DNA of 64,000 nucleotides from Beroe forskalii (Eukaryota > Ctenophora > Nuda > Beroida > Beroidae), in assembly GCA_011033025.1 (NCBI GenBank), contig WFMF01000174.1, positions 291,806 through 355,805 of the forward strand, written 5' to 3'. The notes below the pieces were generated by a model that had not been told where the DNA came from, searched no databases, and worked only from the letters and a program-made list of their open reading frames with translations. Below are positions 22,545 through 36,100 of the stretch, piece by piece. How positions within the stretch are numbered: the stretch's first letter is position 1; each line of letters opens with the position of its first letter. Made by a program: the position numbers and the translations under genes.

Positions 22545-24912
22545 TAATACACCATGGGTAAACAGATCATTAAAATGAGCTATAAGAGGTAAAAACAAGG
22601 CTTGGTATGATTTTGATATAAACCCCTCTGTATATAATTGGAATATTGCCTTAGAGAAACAATGTATCTTTGAAAAATGTGAGAGTAATGCTAGAATCAA
22701 ATATGAGAAAAAGGTAACTAAAGATCTTAAGTATAACTCACGTGCTTTCTTTTCATATTTGAGATCTCGTAATAAAGTGAAGGAAGTTGTAACTAATCTG
22801 GTAAAGCCCAATGGCTCTAGAACTACAAATGATCATGATACGGCTGAGTGTTTTGCTGACGCTTTTAGTTCAGTCTTTGTCGAAGAGCCTCAGGGTCCTT
22901 TGCCGGAAGCTTGTTACAACAATGGAAATGGTGAACCATGTAATGATATAGTTATTAGCTTTTCTGATGTTTATGATGAGTTGAAAAAACTTGATGTATA
23001 TAAGAGTTTTGGACCTGATAAGGTCCATCCAAAGCTTTTAAAGGCACTCGCTGACAATGAAGATTTTGTTCGTACCTTGATGTTATTGTATGATAAGTGT
23101 GCAAAGAAAGCTAAGATTCCTGAAAAGTGGAAAGAAGCTCACGTTATTGCTCTTCACAAGAAAGACTCTATCCATATAACTATAGGCCTGTTTCACTTAT
23201 GTGTATATTATGTAAAATCTACGAAAAGTTTGTCAGAAAGCACATTTTAGAATTTGTTGAAAATGAAATAAGTAATGATCAACATGGTTTTGTTTCTAAG
23301 AAGTCATGCTTATCGAATTTGTTAGAAACAGTTGACAACATCATTTCTGTAATTGAAGAAGGTTCTCCTGTTGACCTTTTATACCTTGATTTTATGAAAG
23401 CTTTTGACACCGTGCCCCATCACCGGCTTCTTATCAAACTAGAAAATCTGGGTATAAAGGGGAACACTTTGGCAATTATCAATGACTTTTTATCTGATAG
23501 AACTATGAGAACTGTTGTTAGAGGGGAGCTGTCTGATTTTAGGAAGGTCAAGTCTGGTGTACCTCAAGGATCAATATTAGGGCCCTTATTATTTGTCATC
23601 TATATAAATGATTTGCCTGAAGAAATTAAGAGTGTTTGTAAAGTTTTTGCTGATGACCTGAAGATTGTTTTTAATGCAGCTCAATGCCATGAAAATAATG
23701 TTGATATGAGATCACTTGAAAAATGGGAGGAAATTTGGCTTTTGAAATTTAATATTGATAAATGTAAGGTTATGCATATAAATATGAATAATAATCCTAA
23801 GAATGAATATGTCCTGAATGGTATAGTCCTTAAAGATACCTGTTTAGAGAAGGATTTAGGTGTTTTCATGAACGAAAATTTGGATTGGAACTGTAATGTA
23901 GAAAAGTGTATCAAAGATGCCAATAAAACCATAGCTTGGATAAGTTGAAATGTAATTGCTAAAGAGATGGATATCATGCTAAAAATATATAAAGCACTTA
24001 TTAGACCAAAGCTCGAGTATTGTGTCCAGCTTTGGAGTCCGGTTGCTCACCATGGGAACTGGGGTACTATCTTGGAACTGGAAGGTGTCCAGCGTCGTTT
24101 CACGAGACTTATAAATGGCATAGGTACACTTCCTTACAGTGAGCGGTTGGACAGGTTGAATATAACTACGTTAGCTGAAAGGAGAATTAGAGGGGACCTA
24201 ATTGAAACTTTTAAGGTATTAAATGATAAAGTAGACTATGGTAAGACTTGGTTTAAAGTAGGCAGAAGCAGAAGAAACCTGCTGACCTATAGAAAATCTT
24301 GTAGCAACCTGCCAAGAGAAGTAACTAAAGTAAATGATGGATTTATTTCAGAAAGAGTTAGACCTTATTGGAATGACTTACCTAAAACTGTACGAGAAGC
24401 ATCTAGCGTAGACATGTTCAAGGTTTCATTAGATCATTATAAGAACAATACTGAAATGCACTCTCCTTGTAATTTCTGGTATATATCTTCAGTTGTGCTT
24501 GAGAAAATTGAAGGCGATAACTATTTAAGAAACAAACTAAAGTTCAATGAATTCTTAAGAAGTAATCCTTTTGTAGCCAAGAAGAAAGGTATCAATATTT
24601 ATACTTGATAAATCGCATTGCATAACTTGTATTAATTGACCATGTTTATTTGACTGACTACATTTACCGGCTTTTCAGTGTTTTTATCAATTTTGATATT
24701 TTATCTTTGTGGAAGTTAAAATTAATTTCATCACATTGAATAACTTATTACTGTTTATTGTAAAATTGCTTTTTATTAATGTTACTATGGAATGGGCACC
24801 AAAGTGAATTGGTGCTAGATAATTGTTAATATTTGATATTGATCAATTGGGTATGAGATTAGAGATGGTTAAATACCATAATGCTTACTTTACTTTACTT
24901 TACTTTTAATTT
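22545..24912 (+). mobile_element. Decayed non-LTR retrotransposon (CR1/Jockey-like RT)
   Basis: The endonuclease is missing (5' truncated). RT blocks appear in order: KALADNEDFV...IPEKWKEAHVIALHKK (about 23040-23165), NYRPVSLMCI, a LDFMKAFDTVPHHRL catalytic block (about 23385-23425), [13 protein letters not shown], and the FADD active site (about 23645-23660). The thumb/C-terminal region follows at 23967-24608. There is one frameshift near 23165 and an in-frame stop near 23947. The 3' end is an (ACTTT)n-type tail at about 24885-24910, normal for such elements. The last coding frame ends with TGA at 24606. It cannot move on its own. It separates the two MAP4K copies. Confidence 0.85.
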
Positions 24913-27900
24913 ACTCATACTGAGGAAGGTGCTTATCACCATATGGAGTTTTCTGAAGACAAGAGATAATATTATCATTTTCAATGTTGTATTCTCAAAA
25001 CTGGCAGTAAATCAGTGGTGAAAAGTATATCTGATTTGAATCCATTATTGTATTCTTTTTTACTATGGGGTCCCCCTCAGTCAATGCTATAAGCAATCAA
25101 GTTTAACTATTAAATACTTTGCTATTATTGTTCATAATCTGTTTTAAAAACACAATATATTAAATTAACTAACTTTTTATAACCCACTTAGGGCACTTCA
25201 AAGTGCTTCTAAAATTCAATCAGTATGTACTATTTTTTGAGGGTACATTTTATCATGTACTATTGGTGATGCACCTCTAGTGCTTTCTCAGAATATATTT
25301 ATATTATTTCATTCTCTTCGGAGATTTTCAACTATGGAACTTATTTTTGTAGGGTATTTATACTTGAGTGAGGTATTTGCTCACTTATTTCAATCAATTA
25401 TATAATATGAAGTGTTAAACTATGGAGCTGGCTTGAACAACAACTGACAGAGTATTCAAATCCTGCATAACACTTGTAAGTTGACAGCCTCAATAAAGAT
25501 GCAAATTTTATGTTTGCACAACAACTTTCTGTGTCAACTAGTCAACTTTCTATATGTATTTTTTAAGTATTTTCTTTTATCATGTCATACTGACTATATT
25601 TATATTTGAATTAAAAAGAAATCTTTCTTCAAGACATCAATCTGCAAGACTTTTCTCCAACTCCGTACTTGAACACCAACATGATCACTTGAGGTAATGC
25701 AATGTTGAGAGCAGCAGGATCTAATTGAGTCACACCAAGATGAGTAGAGTGCAGGCATCTTCAGTCCAATACCTACCTTACTCCAGTAGCCCAGACTAAG
25801 TCAGTATGCAACATTCGAGTGGACAAAGTTGCTCGACGGATTTTGGTAGTTCTAACTGTCCTTTATCAGAAAAATTAACTGCCCTTCTGTGAATCGACGT
25901 CATGGGGGGTGCTAGGGCCACGCCCATTTTTCGCACGGTTAAGCGGCTGTAACTCCGGTTCCTTTTGGAGTTAGATGCAAACGTACCACCTTAAAATGAC
26001 CGCAATGAGCACATTATGGCAGGCGGATGGTGGTTCTGAAGCCCTCAGACTTTCCGTTTTCGAGTTACAGTCAAAAAACTGATTTTTCGTCACCCGCGAA
26101 CCAATGCAAGGCAAAAATCGTAACTTTCATTCCTTTTGGAGTTTGGCATGAACCAACCAGGTTAAAATAACCACTATCACCTAATTATGGGGGATATATG
26201 ATGGTTTTGAAGCCATACAACCTTCTATTTGTAGAAAATGCACAAAAATAGCAATTTAAGTAGAGTACATAGCCACCGAACCTTATCGACACTAATATGA
26301 TTCTTTTTTCTTCTCCATCTACTCCAGGACTTAAGGTCCATCCGTTAGCAATGGTTACTAGCCCTTCAGATCATGTAGAATCTATGTAGCTTTATCAAGG
26401 CATCTGATCTTTATGGCAACAAGTCGATATTGACCACGCCCTTTTTTAAGGTCACGCGCAGTCTTGATATTTCATAACTTGGCTCAGGAAGGTCATAGGA
26501 CGTAGAGACTTTGCTTTGGTCACCAATGGAGCTCAAATAAAATGTTTGTATACAACTGGTTCCTTAGCATATGCTTTAAAATGCTCAGGAAGAGAGTTAT
26601 GGGTGGAAAAATTATTTTTTGGGCATCAGCTAAACATAGCACAGTCGATTTTGATATCTTGGCCCAGAAAACTCGTTAGGAATTCGTTTTGGGTGCAAAT
26701 GAATTGTAATAGCCATGTTTATACAGTACGGCATGTTAATAAACAAATAATTATACCCCAAAATGTTCATTAAGAGAGTTATGGGCGAAAAACTAATTTT
26801 TCTGGGTATCATCAGGGCAAAGCAGAGGTGATTATTGTACCTTTGCTTTGGGCGTAAACAGAGTGCAATGGTCATGTTTATTACAACATGCTAAACATAT
26901 GCCCCAAAATTATCGGGAAGGGAGTAATGAGCAAAAAACTGTCATGCGTAGCATCTACCTTTTGTACCCCATGTCCGCTTCCAATGGGGACCCAATTCCC
27001 AATTAGACTACCTGCTGCAGGCAGACCGTGGTCCAATCCAGTATTGAGTTTTAGTTGTATTGTTACCAGTACCTGGAACTGGGGGTAGATCAGGATTGTT
27101 TCTCAAGAGGCTTCCAATTTTAGGATGATCAATTTTAGGATGATCAAGGCAAGAGGTGGCATGTCAGTCTTGATTTGAATGCCTCCTAGGATGGAGGAAT
27201 TAATTGTCTTTTGGAACAGCATTCCACAACCTCAGACCAAAGACGGCAAATGAGTGATCATACATCGATTTCATGAGGTTTGCTGCCTTTTTATTCATGG
27301 GGGTACTTTAAAACAGCAGCTTCCAAAATCCAAGTCAAGGGTGATCATGGAAGAAAAATCATAGGTCGTTTCGTACAGCACACTGCCAGATCTTTCACAT
27401 ATGCATTGCCCATTATCACATACCGCTCTTTACACATTTGGAGGGACATCAGACCAAGCCTCTTCAATCTTTCCTAGAAGGATATCCAATGATGTTGCAT
27501 GTAAAACATGTTAGGTGGATTCCAGTTTCTTGATGGCTTAGATTCACACTTCCCAGTAGGACATCCAATGATGTACAGCATGTAAAACTTTGATTTGGTC
27601 TGAAAAGAAGAACAATGGCTATGTTTATATAGAAATTGTTCAGAAATTCATATGTAAAAGTATAAGCATGGCTATCGGGCTTCTTATAGTCCTAAAGACC
27701 AATACGAAGTCTCTACGAAGGCAACAACCCTCACGAAATCGCTGAACAATCACTCATTTGCCGTCCTTGGTCAGAGTTTGTGGAATGTTGTTCCAAAAGA
27801 CAATAAAGTCCTCCATCCTTTGAGGCATTAAAATCAAGACTGACATCCCACCTCTTGCCTTGGTCATCTTCAACTTGGAAGCCTCTTGAGAAACATTCCT

Positions 27901-30016
27901 GATCTACCTTCAGTTCCAGGCTACACTACACCGAACTCAAACTCAATAATAGATTGGACCACAGGCTGCCTACAGCAGGTGCTCTAATTGGGACTTGGGT
28001 CCCCATTGGAAGCAGACAATGGGTACAATAGGTAGGTGCTATGCATCACAGGTGCCCAAAAATCAGTTTAGGTTTAGGACATATGCTTGTTATACTTAAA
28101 ACAATATGACAATTGCACTCCATTTGCGCCCAAAGCAAAGGCACAATAATCACCTCTGCTTTGCCCTGTGGATACCCAGAAAAATCAGTTTTTCGCCCAT
28201 AACTCTCTTGCTGAAAAATGTTTATTAACATGCTGTACTGTATAAACATGGCTATTACAATTCATTTGCATCCAAAACGAATTCCTAACGACTTTCCTGG
28301 GCCAAGATACAAAAATCGACTCTGCTATGTTTAGCTGATGCCCAAAAAATCATTTTTTGCCCATAACTCTCTTCCTGAGCATTTTAAAACATATGCTAAG
28401 GAACCAGTAGGATACAAATATGGTCTTTGAGCTTCGTTGGTGCCCAAAACAAAGTCTCTACGTCCTATGACCTTCCTGAGCCAAGTTATGAAATATCAAG
28501 ACTGCGTGTGACCTTAAAAAGGGCGTGGTCGATATTTACTTGTTGCCATAAAGATCAGATGCATTGATAAAGCTACATCGATTCTACATGATCTGAAGGG
28601 CTTGTAACCATTGCTAACGGATGGACCTTAAGATCTTAAGTCCTGGAGTAGGTGGAGAAAAACAAAAAATTATATTAGTTTCGATAAGGTTCGGTGGCTA
28701 TATAGCTACTTAAATCTCTATTTTCGTGCATTTTCTACAAAATAGAAGGTGGTATGGCTTCAAAGCCATCATATATCCCCCATAATTAGGTGAAAGTGGT
28801 TATCTTAACCTGGTTGGTTCATGCCAAACTCCAAAAGGAATGAAAGTTACGATTTTTACCTTGCGTTGGTTCGCGGGTGACGAAAAATCAGTTTTTTGAC
28901 TGTAACTCGAAAACGGAAGGTCTGAGGGCTGCAGAACCATCATCCGCCTGCCATAATGTACTCATTGCGGTCATTTTAAGGTGGTACGTTTGCATCTTAC
29001 TCCAAAAGGAACCGGAGTTACAGCCGCTTAACCGTGCGAAAAATGGGCGTGGCCCTAGCACCCCCCATGACGTCGATTCACGGAAGGGCAGTTAATTTTT
29101 CTGATAAAGGACAGTTAGAACTACCGAAATCCGTCGAGCAACTTTGTCCACTCGAATGTTGCATACTGACTTAGTCTGGGCTACTCTAGTACCTCAACTT
29201 TTGGGGTGTTTAAATTGTGAGAGCTTTTTATGACGTAGGCCCCCAGCAGTCACCCCCTGGTACCAGGGTATAGCACCGTCAAGTGCAGTGACCACCTGCC
29301 TGAATGTAACTGAAACTTGCTCTTTGGTCTATGTTTGTACTCCAAGAATCAAGAAATAAAGCAGAGGACCGGTGGATGGATCCTGGTTATTTGTGACCTT
29401 TTATGTTGCACATTTATAAAATCATTGCAAGTGGCATCTGGCAAAAGATGGTTAGTATATACAGATATTGCTGCCACACAACTTGCTTCATCATTACACC
29501 CAATATCATTTAAACTTTTTTTACAACTCCATCACTGAATGGCATGGGTTGCAATGTCTATAGCACACTTACATGTATTACAATTTCCATCCACGATTTT
29601 GTTGGAAGCAGTAATCTCTGTGGAAATATCTGAAGAGGATGCTGCAGCTGAAGATGCTGTAGCTGTTTATGTTGAGTCACACTTTGTAACCACTACTTGC
29701 ATTGGTTTTCGAACCAGGACAATATTTACATCGACCTGTAACAATGCTGAGGACTCATTAACCCCCACCTTTGTATTTCAAAAGGAAACACAGGAAGTTG
29801 TCAAATGAAGGTGGACTCAGGATGTGGATTTCAGAGTCCTCAGTAAGTTAGTTTAATGTGATGTGTTGTAGGTTTAAAACTATCTACTCTGAGATTGATT
29901 ATTTTTAAAATATGATAATTAATTGTTTTGAATATACCAGTGTTTGCATGGAGATATGATGTGAGTGCACCAGATGAAAGCTTTCCTCAAAGAAATAGAG
30001 TGATCTTTCTTTAGTC
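24913..30016 (+). other. Upstream region of MAP4K copy B
   Basis: Matches 6976-8919 of copy A, but with one instead of two copies of the about 400-500 bp duplicated block and with a 3.4 kb palindrome inserted at 25781-29189. The conserved short ORF (about 29605-29808) is unassigned. A TTTCTTTAG acceptor-like site directly precedes the exon 1 ATG at 30017. Confidence 0.45.
25781..29189. mobile_element. 3.4 kb near-perfect palindromic element
   Basis: The whole 3409 bp folds on itself: CAGTAGCCCAGACTAAGTC near 25784 returns inverted at about 29170, and arm pairs stay in register to the centre near 27485 (for example 26673-26740 against 28220-28290). It is flanked by TACCTTA (25774-25780) and TACCTCA (29190-29196), a 7-bp probable target duplication with one change. 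Copy A has the empty site (CCTACCTCAGC near 8095). Both arms near the centre carry the C-terminal coding region of a LINE (plus frame around 27740-27830 with HSFAVLGQSLWNVVPKD). No transposase ORF. Confidence 0.8.
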
Positions 30017-33000
30017 ATGTCATCAGCCATACCAAATGCCATCAACAGTAACTTGGTTTATTCCAAAAAGAATCCCCAACAAGATATTGAACTCCTGAAA
30101 AAAATTGGGAGTGGAACATATGGTGATGTGTACCATGTAAGTCCTTCCATTCCTCAAAAAAATATTTATTTATATAATTTGATTGAATTGATTGATTAAT
30201 TAAGTAATTTTTAAAAGCACAGTTTCATTGTCAGTCCTCCCCATTATTAGTCTACTCTAAACCATTTCAGGCAAGATATATTGAAGGAGGAGCTGAGACT
30301 GCAGTAAAAATTGTTAAAATTGATGCTGGAGATGACTGGGCAGCTATCCAGCAAGAGGTTTCTATACTTCCTATTGAAGATTACATCAATTAGTAACTTT
30401 TATATTCTTCATAATTTGGTGCTGGGCTCTATTTATATCTTGATTATGTGAATGAACTTTTCAGGTTATCATTTTACAAGAATGTAAGCACCCAAACATT
30501 GTTGCTTACATGGGCAGTTATCTCAGCAAAGAGAAATTATGGATTACCATGGAATACTGTAGTGGAGGTTAGTTCTTATGCCTTCATACAGCTGCCCTGA
30601 TTTGTGTTTTAACTTGTTCTGTGCTTGCCAGCACCCTGATGAAGCAATGTTGTGATTTCCAATAGTCAAACTTTAATTGGCATTAGGTGTCAGCCAAGTG
30701 ACAGTATCACTTTTGTGGCATTAAATTAACATATTGTACCATGATCAGTTATACTCCACTAGAAATTGCACAGCAGCAATTCACTTTAATTTAATGTAAT
30801 TTGTGCAGGAAGTGTACAGGATTTGTACAGAGTGAATGGTCCTCTGTCAGAGAACCAGATTGCATTTGTAAGCAGAGAAACACTCAAAGGGTTGTCCTAT
30901 CTACACCAGCGCTCAACTGTCCACAGGGATATTAAGGTCAGAGAGTTTGTATATCTAATTTCCATTGTCCATTGACCATAAATATCTTATTAACTACAGT
31001 ACTGAAGTTAGACTTAGTTTCACGAGTGGGGAAAGTCTCATTTTTCTCTAAATGCGCATATGGTAACATAATATTTAACTTTTCCAGGGTGCAAATATTC
31101 TATTGTCTGTAATGGGATGTGTGAAATTGGCTGATTTCGGTATTTCTGCAACAATCACTGAGACGTTGGGCAAGAGAAAATCGTTCATAGGCACTCCTTA
31201 CTGGTAAGCAGCAGGCATTGGACGTTGTGTAATGAAGATTGTAAATCAATCAACACTGTAATGAAGTAATATGCAAAATGAAGATTCTAAATAACCACTA
31301 GATAGATATGGGGCCCAAAAACGGCGTGTGGTGCACTCTGTACTGCACAATCACCCTGCCCAACTGATGGCCCGTTTCTGAGCCCAGAGCATCTCTTACC
31401 TTCTCATATAAATTACTTGCGAGTTGAATGCATGAATGACCAAAATTGACCTATTTGTAAAAATAACCTATAATATTTGTCCTTGAGTGCATGATTTTTA
31501 TTTTGATATCCATACCTATAAATATATTATATATTTTAGATATAAAATTACTCAAAAACCCTCAAGACACGAGTTTGTCTAATTGCTGCCACTTTGTACT
31601 GTGTTTTGTAGTTTACAATAATAGGGTATAATAGAATTTTGTAAATTTGCCAAGTGTTATTCTATTTAGCTTTATTTCACGTCTTGTTTTTCCAAAATGA
31701 AGTTCACTGGCTCCCCACAGGATGGCTCCAGAGGTAGCTGCAGTTGAGACAAAGGGTGGATATGATCACATGTGTGACATCTGGGCAGTAGGTAATTGCC
31801 ATGTTGTTATCAAAGGCTAGAGCATATTCTATAATTCTAAATAATTAAATACTAATTCGAATTACTGCTATTGAGTGCACTGAGATATAAACTGCTCACC
31901 CCACCCAGGAATAACTGCTATTGAGTGTGCTGAGATGCAACCCCCATTTTACGAGATGCACCCCATGAAGATGCTGTACATGATGACCAAAAGCAGTTAC
32001 AGATCTCCAACTCTGAAACAGAAGAGCAAATGGTTTCTTGGATCAAGTTATATGTGACATATCTATTGTCTATGTAGTGTGTACAGTGTGTACAGTGTGT
32101 ACAGTGTGTACAGTGTGTACAGTGTGTACAGTGTGTACAGTGTGTACATTGTGTACAGTGTGTACAGTGTGTACAATGTGTACAGTGTGTACAGTGTGTA
32201 CAGTGTGTACAGTGTGTACAGTGTGTACAGTGTGTACAGTGTGTACAGTGTGTACAGTGTGTACAGTGTGTACAGTGTGTACAGTGTACAGTGTACAGTG
32301 TGCAGTGTGTACAGTGTACAGTGTGTACAGTGTACAGTGTGTACAGTGTACAGTGTGTACAGTGTGTACAGTGTGTACATTGTGTACAGTGTGTACAGTG
32401 TGTACAGTGTGTACAGTGTGTACAGTGTGTACAGTGTGTACAATGTGTACAGTGTGTACAGTGTGTACAGTGTGTACAGTGTGTACAGTGTGTACAATGT
32501 GTACAGTGTGTACAGTGTGTACAGTGTGTACAGTGTGTACAGTGTGTACAGTGTGTACAGTGTGTACATTGTGTACAGTGTGTACAGTGTGTACAATGTA
32601 CAGTGTGTACAGTGTACAGTGTGTACAGTGTACAGTGTGTACAGTGTACAGTGTGTACAGTGTGTACAGTGTGTACAGTGTGTACAGTGTGTACAGTGTG
32701 TACAGTGTGTACAGTGTGTACAGTGTGTACAGTGTACAGTGTGTACAGTGTGTACAGTGTGTACAGTGTGCAGTGTGTACAGTGTACAGTGTGTACATTG
32801 TGTACAGTGTGTACAGTGTGTACAGTGTGTACAGTGTGTACAGTGTGTACAGTGTGTACAGTGTGTACAGTGTGTACAGTGTGTACAGGGTGTGCAGTGT
32901 GTACAGATATTGATCAAATCACCATCTCGTGTTGATTGAAACAGGAGAATAAAAGGAAAGCATATAATATGATGTTATACAATCTATTGACAGGTCTCAG

Positions 33001-33144
33001 AAGTTCCACACCTTTCTAACTCAAGCGCTCACTAAGAACGCCAAGAAGCGTCCCACAGCTGACAAACTCCTTTCTCATCCCTTCGTAAACCAGTTCCTTC
33101 TGGGTGATCTCCTCAAACCCCTCATAGAGGGGACTCAGGCCCAG
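30017..33144 (+). CDS. MAP4K copy B exons 1-8: kinase domain
   Basis: Residues 1-300. Visible kinase landmarks: glycine loop GSGTYGDV (31-38), ATP-binding lysine in AVKIVKI (K53), HRDIKGANIL (catalytic D144), DFG (162-164), activation segment [15 protein letters not shown] (about 175-189), DIWAVGITAIE (about 204-214). All catalytic residues are present. The start ATG has a short unstructured leader before the helix that precedes the G-loop. Donors of exons 2 and 7 are the uncommon GTTTCT. The eight exons are nearly identical to copy A, apart from the missing base in A exon 1. Confidence 0.9.
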
Positions 33145-36100
33145 GTACAAGGGAATGTGTTTGTGTGGGTCTGCGGTGGTTTTTTAAGCGTTCGTTACTA
33201 TAGATTCCCTGATATGAGAAAGAACGTGGCGGCTAAACTTAAAAAGTTAAAACAGCTGCAACGTCACTAAAATGCCATGGTGTCATGCTTCATTCGTGAA
33301 GAAATTACGTAGCGGCAGTTTTTAGTTTATTTGCCGCATTCTTTCTGATAATCACGGGTTTCATAGCAAAGACTTGAAGAACGCTAAAAGACCGCCGCAG
33401 ATCAACACAACCAGATCCTTTTTGTACTGTACTGTAGATATCGAAATTTATTCAAATATCAGGCGAATCATGGTGTACTTGCTGGGCTTTCACCCCCTTT
33501 TGGTGACTTCAATAGTTGGATTTAGTATGTACTGTGAAGGTAAGTACTGATTAGAAGCAAATATTTCTTTTTTCGCGAAATCATTGTTCTATTTCTAACG
33601 TGGTAAATTAGAAGAACCCTTACAAACGTTTCTCACACTCCCATCTTAATCTCCCATCTTCTCCTTTATCAGGTAGAGCCTGAGCAGCCGGAAGAAGAAC
33701 CTGAACCCCCGGCCCCCGAACCAGCCAGGCCTGCTGCTCCTAAACGTATTGCCAGCAAGAAGAACGTGAGAAAAGACAGACCCAAGGGCAAGGAACCCAG
33801 GCCTGAGAGCATCAGTGAGTGGATTCAGTGTTAAATGCATCGCCATGAATTACAAAACTAAAGAAACTGGTATTCAAACTTGTCTTCAAAACTGACTCGA
33901 ATGTATACCTAGCAAACTCCTGTGAAATGTATACCTAGCAAACTCCTGTGAAATGTATACCTAGCAAACTCCTGTGAAATGTATACCTAGCAAACTCCTG
34001 TGAAATGTATACCTAGCAAACTCCTGTGAAATGTATACCTAGCAAACTCCTGTGAAATGTATACCTAGCAAACTCCCTGTGAAATGTATACCTAGCAAAC
34101 TCCTGTGAAATGTATACCTAGCAAACTCCTGTGAAATGTATACCTAGCAAACTCCTGTGAAATGTATACCTAGCAAACTCCTGTGAAATGTATACCTAGC
34201 AAACTCCTGTGAAATGTATACCTAGCAAACTCCTGTGAAATGTATACCTAGCAAACTCCTGTGAAATGTATACCTAGCAAACTCCTGTGAAATGTATACC
34301 TAGCAAACTCCTGTGAAATGTATACCTAGCAAACTCCTGTGAAATGTATACCTAGCAAACTCCTGTGAAATGTATACCTAGCAAACTCCTGTGAAATGTA
34401 TACCTAGCAAACTCCTGTGAAATGTATACCTAGCAAACTCCTGTGAAATGTATACCTAGCAAACTCCTGTGAAATGTATACCTAGCAAACTCCTGTGAAA
34501 TGTATACCTAGCAAACTCCTGTGAAATGTATACCTAGCAAACTCCTGTGAAATGTATACCTAGCAAACTCCTGTGAAATGTATACCTAGCAAACTCCTGT
34601 GAAATGTATACCTAGCAAACTCCTGTGAAATGTATACCTAGCAAACTCCTGTGAAATGTATACCTAGCAAACTCCTGTGAAATGTATACCTAGCAAACTC
34701 CTGTGAACATATAAGTTCAAACCTCTTTTCTCTGTGCCCCGATTCGTGAGATATCTCTAAGAAATCCACTTCCCTTACCTCATTTAAGGCCTTCAGTTGA
34801 TCAGGTAGCAATCTCTTCTGCCTCCGATTGATCAGATAATTTTCCATTCCCTTAATACCTAAAACCTCGTATAAAATATAACCCCAACATATAATGACTA
34901 CACAATTCGTGCCAGCCTCTTATCTTTTCAAATCAACCATTTCACTAATTGATGCCCCAAAGGGTTAACCACCTGGTACCCGGTAAGGGGTTGTAGTAGA
35001 CTAGTAGACTAGTAGACTAGTAGACTAGTAGACTAGTAGACTAGTAGACTAGTACTCTAGTAGACTAGTAGACTAGTAGACTAGTAGACTAGTAGACTAG
35101 CAGGTGCAGCCAGGTGCAGCAGAACAGTCCGCTATGGAGAGTAGCCATAACACCCTGCAAAGTGTTGTGATGGTCTGTGGATATTGCACTAAAACCCCAC
35201 CCCTCAGTTGACCAGGTAGCAAAGTGTTGTGATGGTCTGTGGGTATTGCACTAAAACCCCACCCCTCAGTTGACCAGGTAGCAAAGTGTCGTGATGGTCT
35301 GTGGATATTGCACTAAAACCCCACCCCTCAGTTGACCAAGTAGCAAAGTGTCGTGATGGTCTGTGGATATTGTACTAAAACCCCATCCCTCAGTTGACCA
35401 AGTAGTAAAGTGTTGTGATGGTCTGTGGATATTGTACTAAAACCCCATCCCTCAGTTGACCAGGTAGCAAGATGTTGTGATGGTCTGTGGGTATTGCACT
35501 AAAACCCCACCCCTCACTTTACCAAGTAGTAAAGTGTTGTGATGGTCTGTGGATATTGTACTAAAACCCCATCCCTCAGTTGACCAAGTAGTAAAGTGTT
35601 GTGATGGTCTGTGGGTATTGCACTAAAACCCCACCCCTCACTTTACCAAGTAGTAAAGTGTTGTGATGGTCTGTGGATATTGCACTAAAACCCCACCCCT
35701 CAGTTGACCAGGTAGCAAGATGTTGTGATGGTTTAAAATCACAAATAGTATACACAACAAATTATACATTGTCACTTGCCCTATATAAAATAATTCATGA
35801 AACATGAGGATGCCCCAACCAAAAGAATTGAATAATCATAGTTGAATAAAAAATAAACATAGTAGAGTCTAACTTGTTGCATATGCTATGAGTGGGGCAC
35901 GTGCAGAGTAGTCGAAACTACTCTATGCTGCACAATTACGCCCTCAAAAATCTTAAATCACACAGATTAGTTAGTTACATAATTGGTAAAATTGCATTTA
36001 AAGTAGATGGTAAAAATTTATCTTAAAAATATAATAAAATAATGATAAATTACTTTTATTACTCTGAGTGCTTGAGTGATATAAATCTCTGCAATATTCA

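Noticed and set aside
32038-32939. Long ORFs on both strands with Cys-Thr-Val / Tyr-Ser-Val repeats
   Set aside because: They translate a 9-bp minisatellite inside MAP4K intron 7; open in several frames because the unit is a multiple of three and lacks stops.
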